Shown piece after piece: positions 1-9,179 of a stretch of DNA of 64,000 nucleotides. The stretch comes from Bog-756 sp963830165 (GTDB lineage Bacteria; Actinomycetota; Acidimicrobiia; Acidimicrobiales; RAAP-2). The stretch's first letter is position 1, and each line of letters opens with the position of its first letter. Location: contig CAWHKZ010000002.1 of the NCBI GenBank assembly GCA_963830165.1, positions 1 through 64,000 on the forward strand. The letters are read 5' to 3'. The notes beneath the pieces are model-generated. The model had not been told where the DNA came from. It made no database searches and saw only the letters and a list, made by a program, of their open reading frames with translations. Both the position numbers and the translations under genes were made by a program.

Positions 1-227
1 TCTGATGCGCACGTGGTGGGGCGCCTCAGCTCACGCACCTGAGAATTACTGCCGCGCGTCAGGCGGCGATCGATCCCGAGACGCCGCTACCCGTTCGCCG
101 GGTCAGCCAACGTCTGCGCCACACCTGAGTCCGGCACGTTCTCGGCGTGGCACTCGCCCGGAGCCATGGGGAATCCGCCACTTGCGATGCCGGTCACGTG
201 GGAGCATACGAAGGTGCCGGATCGACC

Positions 228-1020
228 TTGCCCGTCTCGTGGATGACCGACATGGACGGGGTGCTCGTCCACGAAGGTCGCCTGATCCCGGGTGCCGACA
301 CTTTCCTCGGGGCACTGACTGCCGGGGGGCACCCGTTTCTGGTGTTGACCAACAATTCGATCTACAGCGCCCGAGACCTCTCGGCACGGCTCCGCAACCT
401 GGGACTCGACGTACCGGCAGAATCCCTCTGGACATCGGCCGAGGCCACAGCTGCCTTCCTCGACTCCCAGCGACCCAACGGCACTGCGTTCGTCGTAGGG
501 GAGGCGGGGCTCACCTCTGCCCTCCACGAGGCCGGCTACGTCCTGACGGATCAGCGGCCTGACTACGTGGTCCTGGGTGAGACCCGGACGTACAGCTTCG
601 AAGCCATCACCCGGGCCATCCGACTCGTCGATGCCGGTGCCCGATTCATCGCCACCAATCCTGACGCCGACCGGACCCTCTCTCGACGGGATCCTCCCGG
701 CCACGGGATCGGTGGCCGCCCTGATCGAACGGGCCACCGGAGTCTCGCCATACTTCATAGGAAAGCCGAATCCGCTGATGATCCGCGAGGCTCTCAACTC
801 CCTGGGAGCACATTCGGAAACCACCGTGATGATCGGAGACCGCATGGATACCGACATCGTGGCCGGGATCGAGGCGGGTTTGTCCACCATCCTGGTGCTG
901 AGTGGCGTAACCGACGAATCCGACGTCGATCGGTTCCCCTACCGGCCGGGAAGGATCGTGGCTTCGGTGGCCGACCTCGTCGACGAGGTCACCGGCGGTG
1001 GATCGACCCAGCCATCCTGA
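228..1020 (+). pseudogene. HAD-IIA (NagD-like) phosphatase, frameshifted
   Basis: The product resembles the NagD/HAD-IIA sugar- or nucleotide-phosphatases. Motif I (TDMDGVLVHEG) is near position 243, LVLTNNS (motif II) near 346, and GKPN plus the motif III/IV segment GDRMDTDIVAGIEAG near 836-880. The first part reads in one frame to about 665 (ending ATNPDADR) and the second in the +1 frame from about 672 (GPSLDGILPATG). One surplus base near 669-672 therefore breaks the gene. Both halves align to one family without other gaps, so the damage is recent or a sequencing error. The start is uncertain: a TTG at 228 keeps the usual residues before the DxDG motif, while an ATG at 243 is possible. 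Confidence 0.75.
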
Positions 1021-1119
1021 CCCTGGCCTGGCCCACCCGGTCGGACATCTCCCGGTGCGTCAGCGGCGGATGACTCAGCCCACGCAGCTGAGGACGTCCG
1101 CAGAGCAAGCCGCAGCTCG

Positions 1120-1416
1120 TCAGCCCCCGCAGTCGACGGCGACCTCCAGCGCTACGCAGACTTCCCTCATCCTCGGTTGTGCAAGTTGCCCAATTCGCTC
1201 CACCAGAACGGCGATGGCAACACTCTCGACCGAATCGAGGTTGACCGCGGATGGCCGCGGGATCGGGTCCTCGCTCGGATCGAGGATCACTTCGCTCGGC
1301 TGGCTGCGGATGGTCGTTGTGCATGGAGCGACTAGACCGCGACGCAAGCGTGAAATTGCGGCATTGCGCGACAGAATGACAACTGGTCTCCTGCGAACTC
1401 CCGGTCGAAGCGGCAC
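1120..1416 (-). pseudogene. MazF/PemK-type toxin remnant
   Basis: Read on the minus strand, this frame gives RRPVVILSRNAAI, LVAPCTTTIRS, SEVILDP and finally AVNLDSVESV...LVERIGQL...MREVCVALE. This is the order expected in the PemK/MazF endoribonuclease family: central strands, then the NLD-x(n)-RIG/L-x-MREV C-terminus. The family N-terminus (a GxVWxV-type strand) is absent from this frame. A plausible start, VRFGAVWIIPGKD, appears just upstream in another frame (about 1435-1475), so the gene is probably split by an indel near 1400-1420. No intact antitoxin is visible next to it. The family call is from motif recognition and the broken N-terminus is inferred. Confidence 0.55.
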
Positions 1417-1420
1417 GATC

Positions 1421-2010
1421 TCTTGAAGCTGACATCCTTCCCCGGGATGATCCAGACGGCTCCGAAGCGGACGTCATCGATGGCGTCCTGGGGAGTTCAG
1501 CCCATTCGACGAGCAGTTCGGAATCCACGCTGATGGCGTTTCGGAGACAACGTCACCGGGTTGTGTCTCGAGCGCCACGACCTGTGCATCGCCAAATTGG
1601 CCGCTGGAAGAGAGAAGGAACTGGATTTCGTGGGTGCCCTCCTGCGGGAGGGATCGTCGATACGAAAGTGCTGATCCAACGCATAGGTCTGTCGGCCACA
1701 CCGGAAGCCCAGCGAGAGGCCATCGAGCACCTCGTGCGTCGGTTCACGCCCGAGGTGCCGCAGAAGGGATCATGATCATCGCCAAACCGGGCCCACGCCG
1801 AGGCATGGGCCACCAGGGGCGTGCGAGGTCGGTACGCAGCGACCGGCTGCGGAAACGGAACTCCCCGAAGATGCTCAGCTTCTGAAGGTTGAGGACGAAC
1901 CAGTTGGACGGGCACTCGAACCGATGACCGGCCATCGCCCTGTCGTCGGCTCCGCAACAGATCCGGTGACGATTGACACAATTTTGAATTGCGAACAGGA
2001 TTGACCCCGG
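1421..2010. other. Decayed intergenic stretch, no intact gene
   Basis: No convincing intact gene is seen. On the minus strand, protein-like fragments occur in alternating frames: one with HEIQFLLSSSG near 1600-1640, AISVDSELLVEWAEL near 1500-1545, and HRFECPSNWFVLNLQKL near 1890-1930. That pattern suggests one or two genes broken by several indels, continuing the decay of the neighbouring MazF remnant. The fragments were not identified to a family. Confidence 0.35.
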
Positions 2011-2029
2011 TGAGGTGGGAGGTGCAGGG

Positions 2030-3750
2030 GTGGATAAGCGAGCGGCGGGTGGAGACGAGTCGTCGTTGGCAACCGGGCCGGCCGAATCGATCACGGCAAG
2101 ACGCAGGGTCGTCCGCTGGGCCATCATTGGCACAGTCGTTTCGACAGTTCTGACGTTGGTTGGCGGCTCGCCTGCCTATGGATCAAAGGTTCCGAAGCCG
2201 CAGAAGCCCGGTGCTCCGACAGCAGTTCAAGCGGTCGGGATAATACGGCCATCGGCATCACATGGACCGCTCCGGCAACCACTGGCAGTTCACCGATCAC
2301 CAGTTATACGGTGACGGCAGAGCCTCATGGCGAGACGTGCACGACCGCCGCCGCGCTCTCTTGCACAATAACGGGGCTCGTCAATGGGCGCAGGTACAAA
2401 CTCAAGGTCCGAGCGACCAACGCAATTGGGGCGAGTCGCCCCTCTATCGCTGTCCTCGCCACACCGTCGACGGCCCAAGCCTGCTCCTATCCGGGGCCAG
2501 ATGCCAATCTCCAGGGGTGTGACCTCGATGGCGCAGATCTCGCCGGTGCCAACCTGGCCGACGCCAATCTGACCGGTGCCAACTTGACCGATGCCACTCT
2601 GAACGACGCCAATCTGACCGACGCACACTTGAGCATCGCCGATCTGGCCGGAGCACTGTTGACCGGGGCGGAGATGAGCGGCCTGTCATCTGGGGGAGTC
2701 ACCGGGACGCCGGCCGGACTCCCCATGAACTGGATCCTTGTCAGGAGGTACGGATACCTGGTCGGCCCTGGCGTCCAACTGGCCAGCGCTTACTTCACCG
2801 GAAACGATCTGGTCGGCGCTGACATGGCCGGTGACCAACTGGCGGGCGCCGATCTGTCTGGCTGTGACCTGAGCGGTGCGGACCTCAGCGACGCCAACTT
2901 GTTCGGGGTCACCACGGGTGGTGTCACCGGGATTCCGGCCGGACTCCCCACTGGTTGGATGCTCATCGCTGGCTACTTGATCGGCAACTCCGCCAACTTG
3001 ACCGATGCCAGCCTCGCCGGAGCGGATCTGACCGGGACGGATCTGACGAACTCTGACCTAGCTGGAGCTGACCTGACCGGCGCCACGCTGACCGGTGTGT
3101 CCTCGGGGAGCATCTCGGGCACACCCGCCGGGTTGCCCGTGGACTGGGTCATCGTCGATGGTTACCTGATCGGCCCCGGCGCCAATCTGACGTCTTCGGA
3201 CTTGTTCGAAGCGGACCTCACTCAGGCAGACCTTGATGGTGCCGACCTGACGAATGCCGACTTGTATCAATCGAACCTCAACGGCTCGACATTGGTAGGG
3301 GCTGATCTCACGGATGCCCTACTCAGGTACGCCTCCATAGCCGACGTCGACTTCACGGATGCAAATCTGGAGAACGCGGACCTTGGACTCACCAACCTGT
3401 CTCAATCGATCTTGGCGGGTACCGACCTCACCGGTACCTCACTGGACGGAGTGTCCTCCGGATTCATCACGGGAACACCATCCGCCTTGCCGTCCGGATG
3501 GAGCCTCGTGAGCGGTTACCTGGTAGGTCCCCAAGCCAACTTGAGGGACGCAAGTCTTGTCGATGCCGGTCTTGCTGGTGCCGACCTCTTCGAGGCAGAC
3601 ATGACGAGTGCAGATCTGACCGGCGCCAATCTGACCGGCGCGAATCTGGACGACGCCAACTTGACGAACGTCACCTGGTCGAACACAGCCTGTCCCGACG
3701 GGACGAATAGCGATGCCGATGGGGACACGTGTGTCAATGACCTCGGCTGA
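2030..3750 (+). pseudogene. Secreted Fn3 + pentapeptide-repeat protein, frameshifted
   Basis: A GTG start at 2030 follows a GGGAGGT ribosome site. The product has a basic N-region and hydrophobic segment (VVRWAIIGTVVSTVLTLVGG), giving an export signal or anchor, then a fibronectin type III domain. It continues as a long pentapeptide-repeat right-handed beta-helix (A[DN]LxG units) from about 2520 to 3680. The Fn3 domain is split: VQAVG reads in one frame to about 2238, and NTAIGITWTAP...SYTVTAEPHG continues in the -1 frame. One missing base near 2238-2243 therefore disrupts the gene. The downstream frame is open from 2311 to the TGA at 3750. Four 35-residue spacers (GTPAGLPxxWxLxxGYLxGP) interrupt the pentapeptide blocks. 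It probably acts at the cell surface; ligand unknown. Confidence 0.7.
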
Positions 3751-3803
3751 AGTCGTCACACCCTGGTAGCGAAGGCGGCGATGCGCCGGTCCTGCGTCGA
3801 CGG

Positions 3804-3904
3804 CTACGGCCCGTCCTTCCGTAGCTGCTCGAGAGCATGGCGGAGCATGGGTAGGGCCCGGTCGGGAAGCTCGTCCTCGGGGAAATACTCCTCGTACCCC
3901 TCTG
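3804..3904 (-). pseudogene. 3' fragment of IS-interrupted nucleotidyltransferase gene
   Basis: The minus strand downstream of the IS3 left end encodes EGYEEYFPEDELPDRAL followed by a leucine-rich helix and a stop codon at 3804. This is the natural C-terminal tail of the DUF6036-like nucleotidyltransferase whose 5' part lies on the other side of the element (5470-5913). The ORF can be read from an ATG inside the IS, but only the part outside the terminal repeat belongs to the old gene. No target-site duplication is seen at the junction. Confidence 0.65.
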
Positions 3905-3973
3905 TGTCAACCTTCAGTGAGGCAGATCGAGCTGCTGATTCATTGAACTGAGGGCGGGGAAACGAGCCCCGAA

Positions 3974-4426
3974 ATGACCACGACAATCAACCACCTTGAC
4001 GACACGCGCCATCATGCTGGTGGGATGGACGACACCACTGACCCGGACCCCGAGGTCCCCGAACGGGCCCGAGGACCACGGCGGTTCCCCGCCGCCTACA
4101 AGGCGAGGATCCTCGCCGAGTACGACACCCTCGGGAAGGCCGAGAAGGGAGCGCTCCTCCGTCGGGAGGGTCTCTACTCGTCGCTCCTCACCGAGTGGCG
4201 CCGCCAGCGCGACCGGGGAGCCGAGGAGGCGCTGGCCCGACCGGCCGGTCGCCAGTCCGCCGATCCCCGGGACAAGGAGATCGCCCGACTCAAGCAACGG
4301 ACGGAGCGGCTCGAGTCCGAGCTGGGCAAGGCCCGCAAGGTCATCGAGGTCCAGGGAAAACTCTCGGCGTTGTTGGAGGAGTTCGCCACCGACAGCGCGC
4401 AGGACGAGAGAGGCGAGACCAGGTGA
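3974..4426 (+). CDS. IS3-family transposase OrfA
   Basis: This 150-aa protein has the OrfA layout. A helix-turn-helix of the IS3/IS911 type covers about residues 37-75 (RRFPAAYKARILAEYD, KGALLRREGLYSSLL). A leucine-zipper-like coiled coil follows at about 95-135 (EIARLKQRTERLESELGKARKVIE). It binds the terminal repeats and partners with OrfB for transposition. The stop overlaps the OrfB GTG start by 4 nt, suggesting translational coupling. A start at 4025 (MDDTT) is also possible because the HTH begins later. Confidence 0.85.
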   Translation: MTTTINHLDDTRHHAGGMDDTTDPDPEVPERARGPRRFPAAYKARILAEYDTLGKAEKGALLRREGLYSSLLTEWRRQRDRGAEEALARPAGRQSADPRDKEIARLKQRTERLESELGKARKVIEVQGKLSALLEEFATDSAQDERGETR

Positions 4427-5436
4427 TCGACGAGGCCATCGACGAACTGACCCCCGTGGTCGGGGTTCGGGCCGCGTGTCACGCCCTCGGTGAGAGCCGG
4501 GCCCGCCACTACCGCCGGCATCGCAAGAGCCCGGCACCGCCCCGCCCCGAACGGGTGGCGACACCCCAGCCCCGGGCGCTGACCGACGTCGAGCGCAAGG
4601 AGATCCGCACGGTTCTGAACAGCCCCGACCACGTCGACGAGGCGCCGGCGACGGTCTATGCCAAGCTCCTCGACGAAGGCGTCTACCTGGCGTCGGTGCC
4701 CACCATGTACCGGATCCTGCGCGAGCACGACGAAGTCGGCGACCGACGACGCCATGCCACCCATCCGGCCCGGATGAAGCCCGAGTTGGTGGCCACCCGG
4801 CCCAACGAGATCTACTCGTGGGACATCACCAAGCTGCACGGACCAGCCAAGTGGACCTACTACTACCTGTACACGATCATCGACATCTACAGCCGCTACG
4901 TGCCCGGGTGGATGCTGGCCCGAGCCGAGCGGGCCAGCCTGGCCGAGGCCCTGATGGCCGAGACCATCGAGAAGCAGGGCATCGGTGCGGGCGAGCTGAC
5001 CATCCACTCCGACCGGGGGTCACCGATGATCGCCAAGCCGGTCGCCCACTTGTTGGCCGACCTGGGCGTCACCAAGTCCCACAGCCGACCCCACGTGAGT
5101 AACGACAACCCCTACTCGGAGAGCCACTTCCGGACCCTCAAGTACCGGCCGGACTTCCCGAAGACCTTCGGGTCGTTCGAGGATGCCCATGCCCACTGTG
5201 GGCGGTTCTTCGACTGGTACAACGACGAGCACCGGCACTCGGGCATCGGATTCCACACCCCGGCCGACGTCCACTACGGCCGAGCCGAGGAGGTCCGCGA
5301 ACGGCGCGGCCAGGTATTGAATGCCGCCTACGCCGCCCACCCCGAGCGGTTCGTCCGCAAAGCGCCCACGCCTCCGGAACTACCGACGGTGGCGTGGATC
5401 AACCGACCCGAGGAGGCGACCACGACGGCACAGTGA
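4423..5436 (+). CDS. IS3-family transposase OrfB (DDE integrase)
   Basis: This is the catalytic subunit of the IS3 element, 337 aa from a GTG that overlaps the OrfA stop. The rve/DDE triad is complete: Asp in YSWDITKLHG, Asp in IHSDRGSPM, and Glu in NDNPYSESHFRTLKYRP. A helical N-terminal region (VGVRAACHALGESRARHYR) matches the IS3 HTH_21 segment, and the C-terminus has the family FxxWYNxxHRHSGI motif. It is intact and potentially active. Confidence 0.9.
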   Translation: MIDEAIDELTPVVGVRAACHALGESRARHYRRHRKSPAPPRPERVATPQPRALTDVERKEIRTVLNSPDHVDEAPATVYAKLLDEGVYLASVPTMYRILREHDEVGDRRRHATHPARMKPELVATRPNEIYSWDITKLHGPAKWTYYYLYTIIDIYSRYVPGWMLARAERASLAEALMAETIEKQGIGAGELTIHSDRGSPMIAKPVAHLLADLGVTKSHSRPHVSNDNPYSESHFRTLKYRPDFPKTFGSFEDAHAHCGRFFDWYNDEHRHSGIGFHTPADVHYGRAEEVRERRGQVLNAAYAAHPERFVRKAPTPPELPTVAWINRPEEATTTAQ

Positions 5437-5469
5437 TTTCCCAAACTTTCTGTCTCTCAAAGGTTGACA

Positions 5470-5913
5470 GGCGCCGTACAGAGCGAGTGCCTCGCCTACC
5501 GAGCTGATTCCGCACTTGTCGAGTAGGAACTTGATGTCGACCTCGTCCCGTCGTCCTCTACTGGCCCGCATCTTCATGGCCAGTAGCGTTCGTTCGTCGG
5601 CGACGACCACCTCCACCGTCCCCACCTTGAACACGGGTCGCCAGTCGGGCTCCTTGAAGGTCGGGAAGTACACCTTGACGGAATCATGGAGCCACTCGGA
5701 AGACAGGCCCCGACGTTCGGCGATTTCGCCTGCTGCGGCCAGGACGGCGTCCGTCGGATAGCCAGAACCATCGACATCATCGGTGGAGAACCTCGACTCG
5801 TAGGCCAACACCATGGCGGCCCCGCCCACCAGATAGATCCGAGCGACGACTCCCCTGCCGTCCAGCTCCTCGGAGAGCTCTCGAAGTGCACCCTCGATCT
5901 CCATCCGGTCCAT
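5470..5913 (-). pseudogene. 5' part of DUF6036-like nucleotidyltransferase, split by IS3
   Basis: Starting at the ATG at 5913, which overlaps the XRE stop by one base (TGATG), this encodes 148 codons of a nucleotidyltransferase-fold protein: YLVGGAAMVLAYE, then TDDVDG (metal-binding D-x-D), WLHDSVKVYFP, and LLAMKMRASRGRRDEVDIKFLL. These are hallmarks of DUF6036/AbiEii-like proteins that pair with DNA-binding partners. The ORF then runs into the IS3 right end after LALYGA; the missing tail is found at 3804-3904. As it stands the product would end with IS-encoded residues (CQPLRDRKFGKS onward), so function is probably lost. Confidence 0.75.
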
Positions 5914-6533
5914 CAGACGCCCTCCAGTTCCGCTCTGGCCGCCAGGACCCCGTGCCGGACGAATGCTCCTGGTGCTGTGGCCAGTTCCCAGGCATGCAGT
6001 GCCTTGTTGTCGGACAGATACCAGAGCGGCCGGGCGAACCGGCTCTCCTCGTTCGTCCAGTAGGGGGGTGGGACGTCCCGAGTCGCCGATTCGTCTTCGA
6101 CGACCGCGGCGATGAGCGCGTCCCACCGCGTCTCGCCCGTCATACCGGGGGGCGTCTTCACAAGCCCGGCAAAGTCCTCGGCAGAGGCGGAGCCGAGAGC
6201 GTTCTTGAAGTCGATCACCGCGCGCAGGGCACCGTCCTGTCGCAATTCGGTCGACCAACCCTCGCCCGCCGAACCGCTGAGTCGGTCACGGACGCGGTTG
6301 GCAGTAGCCACAGCGCTGCGGGGGTGGATCGGCTCCAGTCCGACCGTCACCACCTGACCCGCCGCCTCGGCCAGTCTGCTCAGGAGCGAGAGTGAGGGCT
6401 CCCGTCGCCCACGTTCGATCTCGGCGATCGTCGGTTGAGGGACGCCGGCGGCCGAAGCAAGCGCTCGCTGAGACCATCCGGCCCTGCGCCGGAGATCTCG
6501 CACCAGTTTGCTTGCCGCTGACCTCCCGTCCAT
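5913..6533 (-). CDS. XRE-family regulator partnered with nucleotidyltransferase
   Basis: This 206-aa protein has an N-terminal helix-turn-helix of the XRE/Cro type at about residues 10-65 (LRRRAGWSQRALASAAGVPQ, then TIAEIERGRREPS). An uncharacterised C-terminal domain of about 120 residues follows, including WDALIAAVVEDE and FARPLWYLSDNKAL. It overlaps the downstream nucleotidyltransferase by one base, so the two were co-translated, as in toxin-antitoxin-like pairs. A 22-bp perfect dyad lies 6 nt before its ATG, suggesting autoregulation. A second XRE/nucleotidyltransferase pair with the same layout is at 39.5-40.3 kb. Confidence 0.8.
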   Translation of the reverse strand: MDGRSAASKLVRDLRRRAGWSQRALASAAGVPQPTIAEIERGRREPSLSLLSRLAEAAGQVVTVGLEPIHPRSAVATANRVRDRLSGSAGEGWSTELRQDGALRAVIDFKNALGSASAEDFAGLVKTPPGMTGETRWDALIAAVVEDESATRDVPPPYWTNEESRFARPLWYLSDNKALHAWELATAPGAFVRHGVLAARAELEGV

Positions 6534-6539
6534 GCCTCT

Positions 6540-6561
6540 ATGATACTGAAAGTAGTATCAT
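6540..6561. promoter_or_regulatory. Operator/-10 dyad before XRE gene (module 1)
   Basis: Perfect 8-bp arms ATGATACT and AGTATCAT are separated by 6 nt. Reading towards the XRE gene, the proximal arm ends in TATCAT (5/6 match to a -10 hexamer), and exactly 6 nt separate it from the ATG, the spacing of a leaderless transcript. TTTGCA lies 17 bp further upstream as a weak -35. The dyad probably binds the XRE protein itself. Confidence 0.6.
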
Positions 6562-6674
6562 CTGCAAAGCGCGCATCCGTCAGCGGCCGCTCGAGCGTGA
6601 AGTTGCTGGAAGCGGACGGCGCATACGCCGCGGTTGCGTCCTGATCCAAAAGGTCCGCCGTGCGGCTACACCCT

Positions 6675-6694
6675 CAGCTCAGGCAGCTGAGCTG
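6675..6694 (-). terminator. Possible hairpin terminator after GH3 gene
   Basis: Arms CAGCTCA and TGAGCTG are separated by 6 nt, starting 24 bp beyond the GH3 stop codon. There is no U-tract, so this is only a candidate. Confidence 0.3.
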
Positions 6695-6718
6695 TCGTGG
6701 TCCTCTCTCTCCTCGGCT

Positions 6719-9037
6719 TCAATCTGAGGTCACGATTCCCGAGCTCGCGGCGGTCGCAAGATCGCTCATGAGCCCCTCCACGAATCCCTCACCCAGCGCG
6801 CCCCCCATCATGATGGCGAGCCGGTTCAGCGGAAATGACCCCAGCATCATCACGGTGTCCTCGTCAGCGAGCAGCAGGGAGAGGTCGCCCCCGGGAGCGG
6901 TGCGCAGACCCTCCACCAACAGGTCGCGTCCCACCGGGTGGGCGAGCCACTCCGCCATGGTGCTCGACCTGTCGATGAGCAGGGCGGGCGGTTCGCCCAC
7001 CACCTCCACCGTCCCGTGGACTCGGATGTCGCGGGACGAGGCCCCGATGGCGACATCGAAGCTCCCGGGGTGGAGCACCCATCCGTCGTTCCGCACCGAC
7101 CAGCGGGACAGGTCGCGCTCGGTCAGTTCGAACGTGACGGTCGTCGATGCACCGGGGGCCAGCTGCACCTTGTGGAAGCCCTGCAGCACCCGCACCGGGC
7201 GGGGCGATGGTGCGTCGAGCTCGGACACGTAGAGCTGTACGACCTCCTTGCCCTCCCGCTCACCCGTGTTGGTGATCTCCACGGTGGCCCGCAGGCGCAC
7301 CGGGCCACGCCAGTCCGATGTCGGGGCCACTGGGTCGACGACGGCCACGTCGAGGTCCGAATAGTCGAACGTCGTGTACGACAGACCGTGCCCGAACGGA
7401 AAGGCCACGTCTCGATCGACCAGGTCGTAGTGCCGGTAGCCGACGAAGATCCGCTCGCCGTAGAGGACTTCGCCGTCCTCGCCCGGGAAGTTGGCGAACG
7501 CCGGAGTGTCCTCCAACCGGTGCGGCACCGTCTCCGCCAGGCGCCCCGACGGGTTCACGTTCCCGACCAGCACATCGGCGACCGCCGAGCCACCCGCCTG
7601 GCCCCCGAGCCAGCCCTCGACGATGGCGCCGGCGTGGTGCTGCCACGGCGCCGTGGACACCACCCCGCCGTTGGCCAGGACCACGACGATCCGGTCGTTG
7701 ACCGCAGCGACCGCCTCGAGCAGCCGGACCTGTTCGGCGGGCAGGTCGATGTGAGTCCGGTCGAACCCCTCGGACTCGAAGCTCGGCGGCAGACCCAGGA
7801 AGAGGACGGCCACGTCGGCACCGCTCGCCACCTCCATGGCCTCGACGGCCAACGCGTCGAGGTCGGCCGCGGGGTCGTCGACACCGAACCCCGGGGCGAA
7901 GTCGACCGTCGCCGACGGGCCGAGCTGTGCTCGCAGGGCACCCAACGCATCGTCCACCCGGGTCGGATTCACCTTCGAGCTACCCGCCCCCTGGAACCGG
8001 GGGCTGCGGGCGAACTCGCCGATGATCGCCACTCTCCCGAGGTCGTCGCCCAATGGCAGGAGTGAGTCCTCGTTGGTAAGGAGAACGACGCACTCGGCAG
8101 CGGCCCGGCGCGCCAGGTCGTGATCCGCGTCGGCGTCGAAGGCCTCGGCACTCCCGATGGCCGGCAACGCCCGGTCGAGCAGACTCAGGAGCCGACCGAC
8201 CGCCTGATCGAGCACCGACTCGTCGAGTGCCCTCGCCCGGACCGCGGCGAGCACCGCCCGGGGACCGGCCCCGCGCGAGGACGGCATCTCGAGGTCGAGG
8301 CCGGCGGCCACCGCCGCCACCGGGTCGTCGACGGCACCCCAGTCCGACACCACCAGGCCGTCGAAACCCCACTCGTCCCGGAGTACCCCGGTGAGCAGCC
8401 ACGGATCCTCGGACGCGTAGACACCGTTGACCCGGTTGTAGCTGCACATGACCGTCCACGGAGCCGCCGTGCGCACCACGCGCTCGAAGGCGGACAGGTA
8501 GAGCTCCCGGAGGGTCCGATCGTCGACCCGCGCGCTGATCCGGAGTCGCTCCGTCTCCTGATTGTTGACGGCGAAGTGCTTGAGCGACGCCCCCACACCC
8601 TGGCCCTGGATGCCGTCGACCAGCGCCGCGCCCAGGACGCCCGAGACCAGCGGATCCTCCGACAGGTACTCGAAGTTCCGCCCGCACAGTGGCGTCCGCT
8701 TGAGGTTGATCCCCGGGCCGAGCACCACCGACACACCCTGCGCCCGGGCCTCGCGGCCGATCGCCGCCCCGACGCTTCGGACCAGATCGACGTCGAAGGA
8801 CGCCCCCAGCGCGGATGCCGTCGGAAAGCAGGTGGCCGGGATGCTGTCCCCCAAGCCGACGTGGTCGCCGTCACCGGGCTGGACCCGGAGCCCGTGAGGG
8901 CCATCGCTGACCAGGATCGACGGGAGCCCGACCCGGTCGATGGACCGGGTGTGCCAGAACCCCGATCCCGAGACGAGCGAGGCCTTCTCCTCGAGGGTGA
9001 GGTCGGCAAGCAGCTGACTGTGGTCCGGACCTGGCAT
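6719..9037 (-). CDS. Glycoside hydrolase family 3 beta-glucosidase
   Basis: This 772-aa protein is a full-length GH3 enzyme: N-terminal (beta/alpha)8 barrel (DGPHGLR, GREARAQGVSVVLGPGIN, GRNFEYLSEDP, ASLKHFAVNNQE), the nucleophile Asp at about residue 232 (VVSDWGAV), then the alpha/beta sandwich (NGGVVSTAPW, GWLGGQAGGSA, GRLAETVPHRLEDTP) and a fibronectin-like C-terminal domain (EVVQLYV, GFHKVQLAPG). No signal peptide is seen, so it likely acts in the cytoplasm on imported beta-glycosides, using a retaining mechanism. It is transcribed divergently from the OYE-led operon at 9180. Confidence 0.9.
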   Translation of the reverse strand: MPGPDHSQLLADLTLEEKASLVSGSGFWHTRSIDRVGLPSILVSDGPHGLRVQPGDGDHVGLGDSIPATCFPTASALGASFDVDLVRSVGAAIGREARAQGVSVVLGPGINLKRTPLCGRNFEYLSEDPLVSGVLGAALVDGIQGQGVGASLKHFAVNNQETERLRISARVDDRTLRELYLSAFERVVRTAAPWTVMCSYNRVNGVYASEDPWLLTGVLRDEWGFDGLVVSDWGAVDDPVAAVAAGLDLEMPSSRGAGPRAVLAAVRARALDESVLDQAVGRLLSLLDRALPAIGSAEAFDADADHDLARRAAAECVVLLTNEDSLLPLGDDLGRVAIIGEFARSPRFQGAGSSKVNPTRVDDALGALRAQLGPSATVDFAPGFGVDDPAADLDALAVEAMEVASGADVAVLFLGLPPSFESEGFDRTHIDLPAEQVRLLEAVAAVNDRIVVVLANGGVVSTAPWQHHAGAIVEGWLGGQAGGSAVADVLVGNVNPSGRLAETVPHRLEDTPAFANFPGEDGEVLYGERIFVGYRHYDLVDRDVAFPFGHGLSYTTFDYSDLDVAVVDPVAPTSDWRGPVRLRATVEITNTGEREGKEVVQLYVSELDAPSPRPVRVLQGFHKVQLAPGASTTVTFELTERDLSRWSVRNDGWVLHPGSFDVAIGASSRDIRVHGTVEVVGEPPALLIDRSSTMAEWLAHPVGRDLLVEGLRTAPGGDLSLLLADEDTVMMLGSFPLNRLAIMMGGALGEGFVEGLMSDLATAASSGIVTSD

Positions 9038-9179
9038 CGCCCCATCCTCCTGAGATGTCGTGCACGTGCAATCGGGCAGAGTAACCCGCAGCCGTGCGCA
9101 CGCTCAGCCGTCGTCGGGCGAAAGGTGAATGGCGACTGACTCCTCACCGTCCCCACGACCCTTCTGCGAAGATGCGGGC

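Larger units (their letters stand above)
3905..5469 (+). mobile_element. IS3-family insertion sequence
   Basis: A 1565-bp element is bounded by 10-bp perfect terminal inverted repeats (TGTCAACCTT at 3905-3914 and its complement at 5460-5469), beginning with the TG usual for IS3 elements. It carries orfA and orfB on the plus strand. They overlap by GTGA and are not joined through an obvious slippery sequence. It is inserted in opposite orientation inside a nucleotidyltransferase gene; flanking codons on each side belong to one protein. No 3-5 bp target duplication is visible, so one flank may have been altered since insertion. Confidence 0.8.

Noticed and set aside
989..1528. 179-codon minus-strand ORF overlapping the MazF remnant
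   Set aside because: Low-complexity Arg/Ser/Gly translation; the toxin-like motifs lie in a different frame.
2500..3700. CRISPR-like regularity of short DNA repeats
   Set aside because: Period and sequence follow pentapeptide codons of a single protein; repeats are not separated by unrelated spacers.
3901..5474. Target-site duplication flanking the IS3 element
   Set aside because: Bases next to the two ends (TCTG and GGCG) do not match at 3, 4 or 5 bp.
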